Under the pieces are notes generated by a model. It was not told the DNA's origin, made no database searches, and worked only from the letters and a program-made list of their open reading frames with translations. Source: an uncultured Rhodospirillaceae bacterium (GTDB lineage: Bacteria > Pseudomonadota > Alphaproteobacteria > Reyranellales > Reyranellaceae). Taken from it: 64,000 nucleotides of DNA. A program made the translations under genes and the position numbers. Positions within the stretch are counted from its first letter, which is position 1, and each line of letters opens with the position of its first letter. Location of the stretch: assembly GCA_945952105.1 (NCBI GenBank), contig CAMFGZ010000018.1, forward strand, positions 1 to 64,000. The letters run 5' to 3'. Below are positions 1-7,735 of the stretch, piece after piece.

Positions 1-740
1 AGGGCGTGCCGTCGCCGCTCGCCAACCGCAAGCCGGGCGAGATCGACTTCTGGGTCGTACGCGAGAACACCGAGGGCGAGTACAGCTCCATCGGCGGCCG
101 CATGTTCCAGGGCACCGAGGACGAGATGGCGATCCAGCAGGCCATCTTCACGCGCAAGGGCGTCGATCGCATCCTGAAGTTCGCCTTCGACTTCGCCAGC
201 ACGACGAAGAAGAAGCACGTGACCTCCGCCACCAAGTCGAACGGCATCATCCACACCATGCCGTTCTGGGACGAGCGCTTCGCCGAGATGTGCAAGAAGT
301 ACCCCGGCATCAAGGCGGACCAGTATCACATCGACATCCTGACGGCGCATTTCGTGCGCAACCCGGACTGGTTCGACGTGGTCGTCGGTTCCAACCTGTT
401 CGGCGACATCCTGTCCGATCTCGGCCCGGCGCTGACCGGCTCGATCGGCGTGGCGCCGTCGGGCAACATCAATCCGGAGCGCAAGTACCCCTCGATGTTC
501 GAACCGGTCCACGGTTCGGCCCCCGACATCGCAGGCAAGGGCATCGCCAATCCGATCGGCCAGATCTGGTCGGGCGCCATGATGGTCCGCCATCTCGGCT
601 ATCCGGAGGCGGCCGAGGCGATCGAGCGGGCCATCGCGGCCTCGCTGGTCGAGGGCGGTCCGCGCACCAAGGACCTGGGTGGCAACGGCGACACCAAGAC
701 CGTGGGCGCTGCCATCGCGGAACTGGTGAAGACAGCGTAG
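1..740 (+). CDS. Tartrate/D-malate dehydrogenase family protein, 5' truncated by window edge
   Basis: NAD-dependent oxidative decarboxylase of the isocitrate/isopropylmalate dehydrogenase superfamily, closest in wording to TtuC/DmlA (tartrate dehydrogenase/D-malate dehydrogenase). The frame is open to the window edge, so the start and the N-terminal third are missing; about 245 residues remain. Visible family marks are RENTEGEYSS (substrate loop), the lysine of the TSATKSNG segment, the metal-binding GDILSDLGPALTG block and the C-terminal FEPVHGSAPDIAGKG signature that binds the adenine of NAD. The gene ends nine bases before the stop of the convergent DUF4202 gene. Isopropylmalate dehydrogenase is the main alternative, but RKYPSMFEPVHGS and PIGQIWSGAMM fit the tartrate/malate branch better. 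Confidence 0.85.
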   Translation, partial: GVPSPLANRKPGEIDFWVVRENTEGEYSSIGGRMFQGTEDEMAIQQAIFTRKGVDRILKFAFDFASTTKKKHVTSATKSNGIIHTMPFWDERFAEMCKKYPGIKADQYHIDILTAHFVRNPDWFDVVVGSNLFGDILSDLGPALTGSIGVAPSGNINPERKYPSMFEPVHGSAPDIAGKGIANPIGQIWSGAMMVRHLGYPEAAEAIERAIAASLVEGGPRTKDLGGNGDTKTVGAAIAELVKTA

Positions 741-749
741 GGCGCCGTC

Positions 750-1349
750 TTACTTCAACGCCATGGCGATGAGGCGCGCGGTCGACTCGGGCAGATCGAG
801 CCCGAGTGCCGCGGCATGGCCGGTCGAATCCATCTTACGCAGAGTTTTCCTCAGGATGTCGGCAAGCTTGGCGTCGTCGTAGTCTTTGTGCCCGGCGATG
901 AATTCGTCGAGGTAGTGCTGGACGAAGACGACGGCCACGACGTTCTCGAGTGCCTGGCTCTCGGGATCGCGCTTTAGCTGTTCCTTCCGGATGATCCTGA
1001 CGACGCGAGCAATCTCGTCGTCTGCATAGCCGTGGCGTTGCATGATGGCGGAGGTGAGCGCCGCGTGATGATCGCGACAGGCCGATCGCCAGGCGTTGTA
1101 GCCTTCACGGCCGAGCGGGTAGTGGTTCCGGGGAATCTTCCATCGACGTATGTGCTGGGCGCGGGCAGCGATGCGCAGGGCTTCCGACGCGTCCGGATAA
1201 AGCCGCGGCAGCCATTCCGACATCCGCTCCGAATAGACGAGCTCACGAGGGCGCGGCTCGCCGGCCACGTCATCCCGCCGCGGGTCCTCTCCATTGGCCG
1301 AGTCGATGTCGGCAATGGTCGCTTCGAAGCGTGATGAAAGCCGGGTCAC
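750..1349 (-). CDS. DUF4202 domain protein
   Basis: A 199-residue cytoplasmic protein of the DUF4202 family, with no assigned reaction. Family marks are the early DIDSANGEDP segment, then YSERMSEWLPRLYPDASEALRIAARAQH (shown in part: ARAQHIRRWKIPR), and late DILRKTLRKM. The start chosen is GTG at 1349, because GGAGG lies four bases upstream; the frame stays open further upstream to an ATG at 1478, but those codons are not family-like and carry no ribosome site. The gene is divergent from nirBD and its 5' end lies about 145 bases from the sigma-54 promoter of that operon, so a link to nitrite or ammonia assimilation is an inference from position. The many conserved His and Arg residues suggest a ligand- or metal-binding helical protein, but that is speculation. 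Confidence 0.8.
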   Translation of the reverse strand: MTRLSSRFEATIADIDSANGEDPRRDDVAGEPRPRELVYSERMSEWLPRLYPDASEALRIAARAQHIRRWKIPRNHYPLGREGYNAWRSACRDHHAALTSAIMQRHGYADDEIARVVRIIRKEQLKRDPESQALENVVAVVFVQHYLDEFIAGHKDYDDAKLADILRKTLRKMDSTGHAAALGLDLPESTARLIAMALK

Positions 1350-1494
1350 GATACCTCCAGTGGGATCGTACCTTATCGGATCAAGGGGGCAATCCGGCGG
1401 CATGCCTGCCCAAAAAATCGCCAAAGCGTCCGCGCGTAGCCGCAAAGGTGCCAGCCGGAGCGCGCTGACAATGTCCATTCCGGCATGCCGCGAT

Positions 1495-1510
1495 TGGCAC
1501 GGTTCATGCT
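1495..1510 (+). promoter_or_regulatory. Sigma-54 (-24/-12) promoter of nirBD
   Basis: TGGCACG, four free bases, then ATGCT matches the sigma-54 consensus TGGCACG-N4-TTGCW at all but one fixed position, with GG at 1496-1497 and GC at 1508-1509 exactly ten bases apart. The predicted transcript start is near 1520, precisely where the leader hairpins begin. Sigma-54 control implies activation by an NtrC-type enhancer protein; I did not find a clear NtrC site. Confidence 0.8.
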
Positions 1511-1518
1511 CCGTATCT

Positions 1519-1564
1519 GGTGAGGCAATGAAGCCTCATCGATCGGCGTCCAATGGCGGACGCC
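1519..1564 (+). promoter_or_regulatory. Tandem hexaloop hairpins: ANTAR (NasR/NasT-type) antiterminator target
   Basis: Hairpin P1 pairs TGAGGC (1521-1526) with GCCTCA (1533-1538) around the loop AATGAA, with two further outer pairs possible. Hairpin P2 pairs GGCGTCC (1545-1551) with GGACGCC (1558-1564) around the loop AATGGC. Both loops are six bases with A at position 1 and G at position 4, the known recognition rule for ANTAR-domain RNA-binding antiterminators. The four-base spacing between them and the terminator just downstream match that regulatory class. NasT or NasR itself is not in the window. Confidence 0.8.
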
Positions 1565-1570
1565 TCAGGC

Positions 1571-1634
1571 AAAGCTGCCAACGACTGTTCGTCCCGTCTC
1601 GGGGACGTAAGTCCGTTGGGCAGCTTTTTTGTTT
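1571..1634 (+). terminator. Leader terminator (attenuator) of nirBD
   Basis: AAAGCTGCCAACG (1571-1583) pairs with CGTTGGGCAGCTTT (1614-1627) with one bulged base. An inner stem CGTCCC/GGGACG (1590-1595 with 1602-1607) sits inside, and a T-run follows (1625-1630, then GTTTT). It lies between the promoter and the nirB start, so without antitermination transcription should stop about 20 bases short of nirB. The 5' arm starts seven bases after hairpin P2. Confidence 0.8.
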
Positions 1635-1651
1635 TGGGGACTCGCCAGCAC

Positions 1652-4102
1652 ATGACCGAAAAGCTTGTCATCATTGGAAACGGCATGGCGCCCGGGCGCA
1701 TGCTGGAACATCTGCTGGAGGCCGCACCTGGACGCTACCAGGTGACGATCTTCAATGCAGAACCGCGCGTGAACTACGACCGGATCATGCTTTCGCCCGT
1801 ACTGTCCGGCGAGAAGGACTACGAGCAGATCATCATCCATGGTGACGGCTGGTACGTCCGCAACGGCATCACCCTGTACAAGGGCCACAGGATCGAGGCG
1901 ATCGATCGCGTCGCCAAGACCGTTACTTCTTCGGAGGGAGTGACGGAGAGCTACGACAAGCTAGTGATCGCTACCGGCTCCAATCCGCTCATCATCCCCG
2001 TACCCGGCCACGACTTCGCGGGCGTGCTGACCTATCGCGATCTCGACGATGTGAATGCTATGCTGCTGGCGGCCCGGTCTCGGGCCAAGGCGGTCGTGAT
2101 CGGCGGCGGACTGCTCGGCCTCGAAGCCGCGGCGGGGCTGCAGTCGCAGGGCATGGAGGTCACGGTCGTGCACCTGATGCCGACCCTCATGGAACGCCAG
2201 CTTGATCCCGCTGCCGGCTACCTGCTGCAGAAGGCGCTCGAGGAGCGCGGCATAAAGGTCCTCACCAAGGCCAACACCAAGGCCATCCTGGGCAACGGCA
2301 CGGTCGAGGGCGTCGAACTTGCCGACGGCACGGTCATTCCGGCCACGCTGGTCGTCATGGCGGCGGGCATCCGGCCGAACGCCGCGCTGGGCAGGGAAGC
2401 GGGGCTCACGGTCGACCGCGGCATCGTCGTCGACGATGCGATGCAGACCTCCGATCCCGATATCTACGCGCTGGGCGAATGTGCCGAGGTCGGTGGCCGC
2501 GTCTACGGCCTGGTGGCCCCCCTCTACGAGATGGCGCGGACCGCGGCGGCGCAACTGGCCGGCGATGATACCGTACGTTTCGTGCACATCGACACGCCGA
2601 CCAAGCTCAAAGTCACCGGCATCGACGTCTATTCACTGGGCGATTTCGCCGACGGTGACGACCGCGAGGAGATCGTGCTGCGCGATGCCTCGGCAGGCGT
2701 TTACAAGCGACTGATCCTGAAGGACGACAGGATCATCGGCACGGTTCTGTTCGGCGAGGTGGCCGACGGCGCCTGGTTCAACGACCTCAAGAAGAAGTCG
2801 GCCAACGTGTCCGAGATGCGCGACACGCTGATCTTCGGGCCGGCCTACCAGGATGGCGGCGCGGGCGATCCTGCTGCAGCCGTAGCGGCGCTGCCGGACG
2901 ATGCAGAGATCTGCGGCTGCAACGGCATCTGCAAGGGCAGGATCACAGGTGCGATCAAGGCGAAAGGCCTTACGACCCTCGACGAGGTTCGCGCTCACAC
3001 CAAGGCCTCGGCGTCGTGCGGCACCTGCACCGGGCTCGTCGAGCAGCTCATGGAACTCACGCTGGGGGATGCCTTCAATCGCAGCGCCATCCAGCCGATG
3101 TGCGCGTGTACGACCCTCGGACACGACGACGTCCGCCGCCTGATCGCCGCGAAGTCGCTGAAGACGGTGCCGGCGGTCATGCAGGAACTCGAGTGGAAGA
3201 CTTCGTGCGGATGCGCCAAGTGTCGTCCGGCGCTCAACTACTACCTGGTCTGCGACTGGCCAGGCGAGTATGCCGACGACTACCAGTCGCGATTCATCAA
3301 CGAGCGCGCCCACGCCAACATCCAGAAGGACGGCACCTTCTCGGTCGTGCCGCGCATGTGGGGTGGGGTCACGAGTTCGGCGGAGCTCAGGGCGATCGCC
3401 GACGTCGTCGACAAGTTCTCCATCCCGGTGGTCAAGGTGACGGGGGGCCAGCGCATCGACATGCTGGGCGTCGAGAAGGAGGATCTGCCGGCGGTATGGG
3501 CCGATCTAGGCAAGGCAGGCTTCGTCTCGGGTCATGCTTACGCAAAGGGGCTGCGCACGGTGAAGACCTGCGTCGGCACCGACTGGTGCCGCTTCGGCAC
3601 GCAGGATTCGACGGGCCTTGGCATCCGCATCGAGAAGTTCATGTGGGGCTCGTGGACGCCCGCCAAGGTCAAGATGGCAGTCTCGGGATGCCCGAGAAAC
3701 TGCGCCGAGGCCACTTGCAAGGACGTGGGCGTGATCTGCGTCGACTCCGGCTACGAGATCCATTTCGCCGGTGCCGCCGGCCTGGATATCAAGGGCACGG
3801 AAATCCTCGGCCAGGTGAAGACCGAGGACGAGGCACTCGAACACATCGCCGCGCTGGTCCAGATGTATCGCGAGCAGGCCCGCTACCTCGAGCGCATCTA
3901 CAAGTGGGCCGGGCGCATCGGCCTCGACGAGATCAGGCGCCAGATCGTGCAGGACGGAAACAAGCGGCGAGCATACTTCGAGCGGTTCGTATTCTCGCAG
4001 AAGTTTGCCCAGGTCGACCCGTGGACTGAGCGGGCCTCGGGCAAGGACAAGCATGAGTTCCGGCCGATGGCCACGGTCGGCCTTGCGGAGGCGGCTGAGT
4101 GA
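1652..4102 (+). CDS. nirB: Assimilatory nitrite reductase [NAD(P)H], large subunit
   Basis: Catalyses the six-electron reduction of nitrite to ammonium in the cytoplasm. The 816 residues carry, in order: an FAD domain starting VIIGNGMAPG, an NAD(P)H site (VIGGGLLGLEAA, about residues 150-160), a BFD-like [2Fe-2S] domain with C421, C423, C456 and C459, the ferredoxin-like half domains, and the [4Fe-4S]-siroheme ligands C640, C646, C680 and C684. Length is normal for NirB. The ATG at 1652 is chosen because the family sequence starts there (TEKLVIIGNG); an ATG at 1553 in the same frame lies inside the leader hairpins and is rejected. nirD overlaps its stop codon. Expression is probably controlled both by nitrogen limitation (sigma-54) and by nitrate/nitrite (leader antitermination). 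Confidence 0.97.
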   Translation: MTEKLVIIGNGMAPGRMLEHLLEAAPGRYQVTIFNAEPRVNYDRIMLSPVLSGEKDYEQIIIHGDGWYVRNGITLYKGHRIEAIDRVAKTVTSSEGVTESYDKLVIATGSNPLIIPVPGHDFAGVLTYRDLDDVNAMLLAARSRAKAVVIGGGLLGLEAAAGLQSQGMEVTVVHLMPTLMERQLDPAAGYLLQKALEERGIKVLTKANTKAILGNGTVEGVELADGTVIPATLVVMAAGIRPNAALGREAGLTVDRGIVVDDAMQTSDPDIYALGECAEVGGRVYGLVAPLYEMARTAAAQLAGDDTVRFVHIDTPTKLKVTGIDVYSLGDFADGDDREEIVLRDASAGVYKRLILKDDRIIGTVLFGEVADGAWFNDLKKKSANVSEMRDTLIFGPAYQDGGAGDPAAAVAALPDDAEICGCNGICKGRITGAIKAKGLTTLDEVRAHTKASASCGTCTGLVEQLMELTLGDAFNRSAIQPMCACTTLGHDDVRRLIAAKSLKTVPAVMQELEWKTSCGCAKCRPALNYYLVCDWPGEYADDYQSRFINERAHANIQKDGTFSVVPRMWGGVTSSAELRAIADVVDKFSIPVVKVTGGQRIDMLGVEKEDLPAVWADLGKAGFVSGHAYAKGLRTVKTCVGTDWCRFGTQDSTGLGIRIEKFMWGSWTPAKVKMAVSGCPRNCAEATCKDVGVICVDSGYEIHFAGAAGLDIKGTEILGQVKTEDEALEHIAALVQMYREQARYLERIYKWAGRIGLDEIRRQIVQDGNKRRAYFERFVFSQKFAQVDPWTERASGKDKHEFRPMATVGLAEAAE

Positions 4103-4437
4103 TGACCATGAAATGGGTAGAGGTCGGTTCGCTCGAGGACATTCCGAGCCGTGGCGCACGTTGCGTGAATACACACGAAGGCAGGCTTGCACTGTTCCGC
4201 ACCGCCGACGGCCAGGTCTTCGCCATCGAGGACCATTGCCCGCACAAGGGAGGACCGCTCTCCCAGGGGATTGTGCACGGCACGTCCGTGACATGCCCGC
4301 TGCACAACTGGGTGGTCTCGCTCGAAACCGGCAAGGCGCTGGGGGCGGACGAGGGCGTGGTAAGGACCGTGCCGGTCAGGAGCGAGGGCGGACGCCTCTT
4401 CATCGCACTGGGCGCCCGGGCGGGAGAGGCAGCCTGA
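4102..4437 (+). CDS. nirD: Nitrite reductase small subunit with Rieske [2Fe-2S] site
   Basis: A 111-residue Rieske-fold partner of NirB. Unlike the E. coli NirD, which lacks the cluster ligands, this one keeps the complete set: C46-x-H48 (HCPHKGGPL) and C65-xx-H68 (CPLHNW), so it should bind a [2Fe-2S] cluster and could pass electrons to the siroheme subunit. The ATG at 4102 overlaps the nirB TGA by one base (TGATGA), which implies translational coupling; a GTG at 4099 and an ATG at 4108 are the alternatives. No nitrate reductase or nitrate transporter gene follows, so nirBD is the whole operon as far as can be seen. Confidence 0.93.
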   Translation: MTMKWVEVGSLEDIPSRGARCVNTHEGRLALFRTADGQVFAIEDHCPHKGGPLSQGIVHGTSVTCPLHNWVVSLETGKALGADEGVVRTVPVRSEGGRLFIALGARAGEAA

Positions 4438-4524
4438 AGGACGGTTCGGGCGCTTCGCCCCCGGAATCCGCCCTGTTATGTGTCGTTTTGGCGCTGCCGG
4501 CCTTTCGCATTCGACAGGCCGTCA

Positions 4525-4553
4525 TTGCAGAGGTTGTGACGAGGGTGTAACTC
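4525..4553 (+). promoter_or_regulatory. Possible sigma-70 promoter of the Bug receptor gene
   Basis: TTGCAG (4525-4530) and TAACTC (4548-4553) are 17 bases apart, 28 bases before the start codon. The match is partial, so this is a weak call. Confidence 0.3.
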
Positions 4554-4581
4554 GCATCCAGACACAATCAGGGAGTGGTTC

Positions 4582-5565
4582 ATGAAAAGACGTGTCCTGT
4601 TGACGGCCATAGCTGCCATGGGCGTTGCCGCCATGCCGCTCGGGGCCATGGCGCAGGCCTATCCGACCAAGCCGATCACGGTCATCGTGCCGTTCGCGGC
4701 CGGTGGCCCGACCGATGCGCTGGCCCGCGTTCTCACCGCGCGCATGGGCGAGGCCCTCGGCCAGACCATGATCGTCGAGAATGTCGGTGGCGCCGGCGGT
4801 ACGATCGGCGTGAACAAGGCCGCCAAGGCGACGCCCGACGGATACACGATCCTGTTCACCCACATGGGCACCCTCGCGGTGAACATCGCTCTCTACAAGA
4901 CGCTGCCCTACGACAGCCAGAAGGACCTCGAGCCGGTCGGCCTCGGCGGCACGAACCCGATGGTGCTCGTCACCAAGAAGGATCTGCCGGCCAAGGACTT
5001 CAAGGAGTTCGAGGCCTACGTGAAGGCCAACCAGAAGAAAGCGCAGTACGGCATGGCCGGCATCGGCGCGGCCTCGCATCTCGGCGGTCTCATGCTGAAC
5101 AGCATGATGAAGGTCGACGTGCTGGAGATTCCCTACAAGGGCACCGGTCCTGCGCTGAACGACCTCGTCAGCGGCCAGTTCGACTACATGGTCGATCAGG
5201 CCGTGAACGTGCTCCCGCAGATCAACGCGGGCACCATCAAGGCGCTGGGCGTCAGCACGCTGAAGCGCCTGCCGCAGCTTCCGAACGTGCCGACGGTCGA
5301 TGAGTCGGGCCTGAAGGGCTACGAAGTCACGATCTGGAACGGCTTCTTCGTTGCCAAGAACACGCCGAAGAACGTCATCGACACTCTCAACAAGGCGCTG
5401 GTCACCGCGCTCGGCGACGAGAAGGTGCGGGCACGCCTGATCGAGCAGGCCGTCGATCTGCCCGAGCCCAAGGACGCGACGCCGGAGGCGTTGCGCGCCC
5501 AGCTCAAGGCGTCGATCGACAAATGGGTTCCCGCCATCAAGGCGGCCGGCGTCCAGCCGCAGTAA
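4582..5565 (+). CDS. Bug-family (TctC-like) periplasmic solute receptor
   Basis: Extracytoplasmic binding protein of the tripartite tricarboxylate transporter type, 327 residues, which is the normal size. Residues 1-25 form a Sec signal peptide ending AMA before QAYPTKPI. The mature part shows the Bug marks: ITVIVPFAAGGPTDALAR, the ENVGGAGGTIG ligand loop, and the late PNVPTVDESGLKGYEV segment. The membrane partners TctA and TctB are not next to it, so it is one of the orphan receptors common in Bug-rich genomes; its ligand (a carboxylate or other small organic acid) cannot be told from sequence. A strong terminator follows. Confidence 0.93.
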   Translation: MKRRVLLTAIAAMGVAAMPLGAMAQAYPTKPITVIVPFAAGGPTDALARVLTARMGEALGQTMIVENVGGAGGTIGVNKAAKATPDGYTILFTHMGTLAVNIALYKTLPYDSQKDLEPVGLGGTNPMVLVTKKDLPAKDFKEFEAYVKANQKKAQYGMAGIGAASHLGGLMLNSMMKVDVLEIPYKGTGPALNDLVSGQFDYMVDQAVNVLPQINAGTIKALGVSTLKRLPQLPNVPTVDESGLKGYEVTIWNGFFVAKNTPKNVIDTLNKALVTALGDEKVRARLIEQAVDLPEPKDATPEALRAQLKASIDKWVPAIKAAGVQPQ

Positions 5566-5588
5566 GCGGCGTCGAAAGGAAAGCGACG

Positions 5589-5620
5589 AAGGGCCGCCCG
5601 AAAGGCGGCCCTTCTCCTTT
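5589..5620 (+). terminator. Intrinsic terminator after the Bug receptor gene
   Basis: AAGGGCCGCC (5589-5598) and GGCGGCCCTT (5604-5613) form a perfect 10-bp stem with a five-base loop, followed by CTCCTTTT. It lies between convergent genes and may also serve the minus-strand gene ending at 5632. Confidence 0.8.
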
Positions 5621-5631
5621 TATGACGGAGC

Positions 5632-6027
5632 TCAGCCGGGATCGGCTGCCCCGGAAGAGGCAGGGGGCTGCTGCTGGCCGCGAGGTCCCCGGTCGCGATC
5701 GGGACGTTGTCCCTCCGGTGGCCGGGGCGGCTGGCTGTCTCGCCCATTCACCTGTTGTCCCATGCGCGGGCCTTCCGGTGGAGGTCCACCGTTTCGACCG
5801 TGACCGCTGGAGGGCGGTGCGGCGTGTTCACCCTGCATGCTCGCGCCGTCACCTCGGGGCGGGCCGCCAGGCTTGCCCGGGGGTGGCGGCCCCTGTCGGC
5901 CCGGTACACCGTTGCTCGACGTCTGGGGTGACGGAGGAGGGGCAGTGCGATCCTGCGCACAGACAGCGGTGGTCGTGAGGGCGAGAACGAGAAGCGAGAC
6001 CGAGGTGACGGTTTTCACCGATTGCAT
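5632..6027 (-). CDS. Small secreted Pro/Gly-rich low-complexity protein
   Basis: 131 residues; no family recognised. Residues 1-24 look like a Sec signal peptide (VTSVSLLVLALTTTAVCA then QDRT). The rest is disordered and dominated by Pro, Gly, Arg and Gln, with repeated short PPP and GGPP runs. The start is supported by AAGGA seven bases upstream of the ATG. The opposite strand also has open frames here, as expected for such composition, but they lack a signal peptide and a start site. The protein may be an exported surface or assembly factor; no function can be assigned. Confidence 0.6.
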   Translation of the reverse strand: MQSVKTVTSVSLLVLALTTTAVCAQDRTAPPPSPQTSSNGVPGRQGPPPPGKPGGPPRGDGASMQGEHAAPPSSGHGRNGGPPPEGPRMGQQVNGRDSQPPRPPEGQRPDRDRGPRGQQQPPASSGAADPG

Positions 6028-6120
6028 GCGGCTTCCTTTGGGCAGGATCGGCGGTCGATACCGCCTTGTCCCTCGCTACGGCTGCCCGCGATGGTCCATC
6101 CCTCGATTCAATCTGGGCAT

Positions 6121-7170
6121 TCAGGTGGCAATACCCAGCGTGTCGAAAGCGATCTCGACCGAGCGCCGGGTGTTGCCGCCGTCGTCACGCAAGGCGAGCA
6201 CGAGCTTGCGTTCCCACCAGTCGATGTCGACCACACCGAAATTCGCGGCGGCATAGATCGCGCCGAGCCGGTTGGGGCCGGCTTCCCTCGCGGCCCAGTA
6301 GACCATGTTCAGGCCGCTCGAAGTGGCTTCATAAAGCGGGTAGAGATCGGCTGGCGTCTCGCGATAGAGGGCGCCGATATGGCGGTCGCCCGACAACAGC
6401 ACCACGCCCTTGGCGCCACTCGACCGGATGGTGTCGATCAGCTTCTGCTTCTCAAGCGGGAAGTTGCCCCAGCGCTCCCAGCCATGGCCTTCGGCCAGGA
6501 CTTGCGTGCTCGACACGATCAGGCGGACCTCTGCCGGCTTGCGCAGTTCGGACTCCAGCCACGCCCATTGCCCCGCGCCCAGCATCGTCCTGGAGGGATC
6601 GGAGTCGGGGACATAGCGTTCCTTGCCGGGCGCGCCGCGCTGGTCCGTGACCTTGAGGGGCGACCGGAACCAGCGCACGTCGAGCAGGATCACCTGCACC
6701 CTCATGCTCTCCGGACCGATGATGCGGGAGTCGTAGATGCCTTCGCGCCGGCGGCGGACATCCTTGGCGGGGACGTTCCAGAAGTCGAGGAAAAGCTCCT
6801 TCGACCGCGCTTTGTGGGGAAACTCCGCGCCACCGTCGTTGAGCCCGTAATCATGGTCGTCCCAGACCGCGAGGTGGCTGACGGTTTCGCGCAAACGTTC
6901 ATAGCCCGGGATGGTCCGGGCCGCGTCGTAGGCACGCTTCAGGTTCTCGGCATCCGGCGCGCTGAAGTCGCCATAGACATTGTCGCCGGCAAATATGAAC
7001 AGGTCCGGCCTGTAGGCGAGGATCGCTTCCCATATGGGCTGGGCCATCGACTGGTTCGCGCATGAACCGAATGCGATGCGCGACAGCGGCGGGCGGCCCT
7101 GCGACAATGCCGTTGCGGGCGCCAGGGAGAGCGCCGCGAGGAACCTGGAAAGCGTCCGCCGTGTGAACAT
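6121..7170 (-). CDS. PhoD-like metallophosphatase with Tat-type signal
   Basis: Alkaline phosphatase D-like metallophosphoesterase, expected to act on phosphate mono- or diesters outside the cytoplasmic membrane. The protein starts MFTRRTLSRFLAAL, a twin-arginine-type n-region and hydrophobic stretch, fitting folded, metal-loaded export. Metal-site blocks are visible in order: FGSCANQ, AGDNVYGD, WDDHDYGLND and, late, LSGDRHIGAL. At 349 residues it is compact for the family. ATG at 7170 is chosen because GGTGG lies five bases upstream and the Tat motif then sits at the very N-terminus; a GTG at 7179 is the alternative. It is divergent from the membrane protein at 7216. Confidence 0.85.
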   Translation of the reverse strand: MFTRRTLSRFLAALSLAPATALSQGRPPLSRIAFGSCANQSMAQPIWEAILAYRPDLFIFAGDNVYGDFSAPDAENLKRAYDAARTIPGYERLRETVSHLAVWDDHDYGLNDGGAEFPHKARSKELFLDFWNVPAKDVRRRREGIYDSRIIGPESMRVQVILLDVRWFRSPLKVTDQRGAPGKERYVPDSDPSRTMLGAGQWAWLESELRKPAEVRLIVSSTQVLAEGHGWERWGNFPLEKQKLIDTIRSSGAKGVVLLSGDRHIGALYRETPADLYPLYEATSSGLNMVYWAAREAGPNRLGAIYAAANFGVVDIDWWERKLVLALRDDGGNTRRSVEIAFDTLGIAT

Positions 7171-7215
7171 GTCAGCCACCGAAAAGCCAGTATCTGCTCT
7201 CTAGTTTGCAGCTCG

Positions 7216-7725
7216 ATGAAACGCCATCTGAAACGCGCCCTCGAGCTCCTGTTCGTCCCGATCGCCGCGGCGATCGTGTTCTTCGAAGAGGTGCTGCTCC
7301 ACTATCTGGGCATGGCGATGGCCGCCATCGCCCGGCTGCCGTGGATCGCCCGCCTGGAAGCCTGGCTGGCACGCCTCCCGCCCTGGGCCGCACTCATCGC
7401 TTTCGTGGCGCCCTCGACGCTCGTCCTGCCGGTAAAGCTCGCGGCCGTCTGGTTCGCCATGCATGGCAAGTTCATCCTGGCCGCGATCTCGATCGGCGTC
7501 GGCAAGGTGGTCGCCACCGCGCTGGTCGCGCGGCTTTACAAGGTGCTGCGCCCGACACTGCTTCGCATCTCCTGGTATCTCCGGGCGGAGACCTGGCTCT
7601 TTACCTGGCGTGATCGCATCTACGGCTTCGTCCGTGCCCTGCCGGTGTGGCAGGCCGCCGTTGCGTTGAGCCGCCAGGCAAAAGCCTGGCTTGCGACATT
7701 GGTTTCCCGCACTCCCTCACGCTAG
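7216..7725 (+). CDS. Hypothetical membrane protein
   Basis: 169 residues, no family recognised with certainty. Two or three hydrophobic segments are visible: about residues 10-40 (LLFVPIAAAIVFFEEVLLHYLG) and 58-85 (WAALIAFVAPSTLVLPVKLAAVW), then a GVGKVVATALVARLYKVL stretch. The C-terminal third is basic and aromatic. It begins 45 bases from the divergent phosphatase and ends 11 bases before the TauD-like gene, so it may be cotranscribed with that gene. No start-site motif of note precedes the ATG. Confidence 0.7.
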   Translation: MKRHLKRALELLFVPIAAAIVFFEEVLLHYLGMAMAAIARLPWIARLEAWLARLPPWAALIAFVAPSTLVLPVKLAAVWFAMHGKFILAAISIGVGKVVATALVARLYKVLRPTLLRISWYLRAETWLFTWRDRIYGFVRALPVWQAAVALSRQAKAWLATLVSRTPSR

Positions 7726-7735
7726 GCTGCCTGCC

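Noticed and set aside
1568..1579. Third small hexaloop hairpin GGC-AAAGCT-GCC overlapping the nirB terminator arm
   Set aside because: The loop also has A1 and G4, but the stem is only three base pairs, and the two upstream hairpins already give the full ANTAR motif. It could matter as a competitor of the terminator but is too weak to call.
1553..1651. Upstream in-frame start for nirB
   Set aside because: The extra 33 codons are encoded by the antitermination hairpins and terminator and do not resemble NirB.
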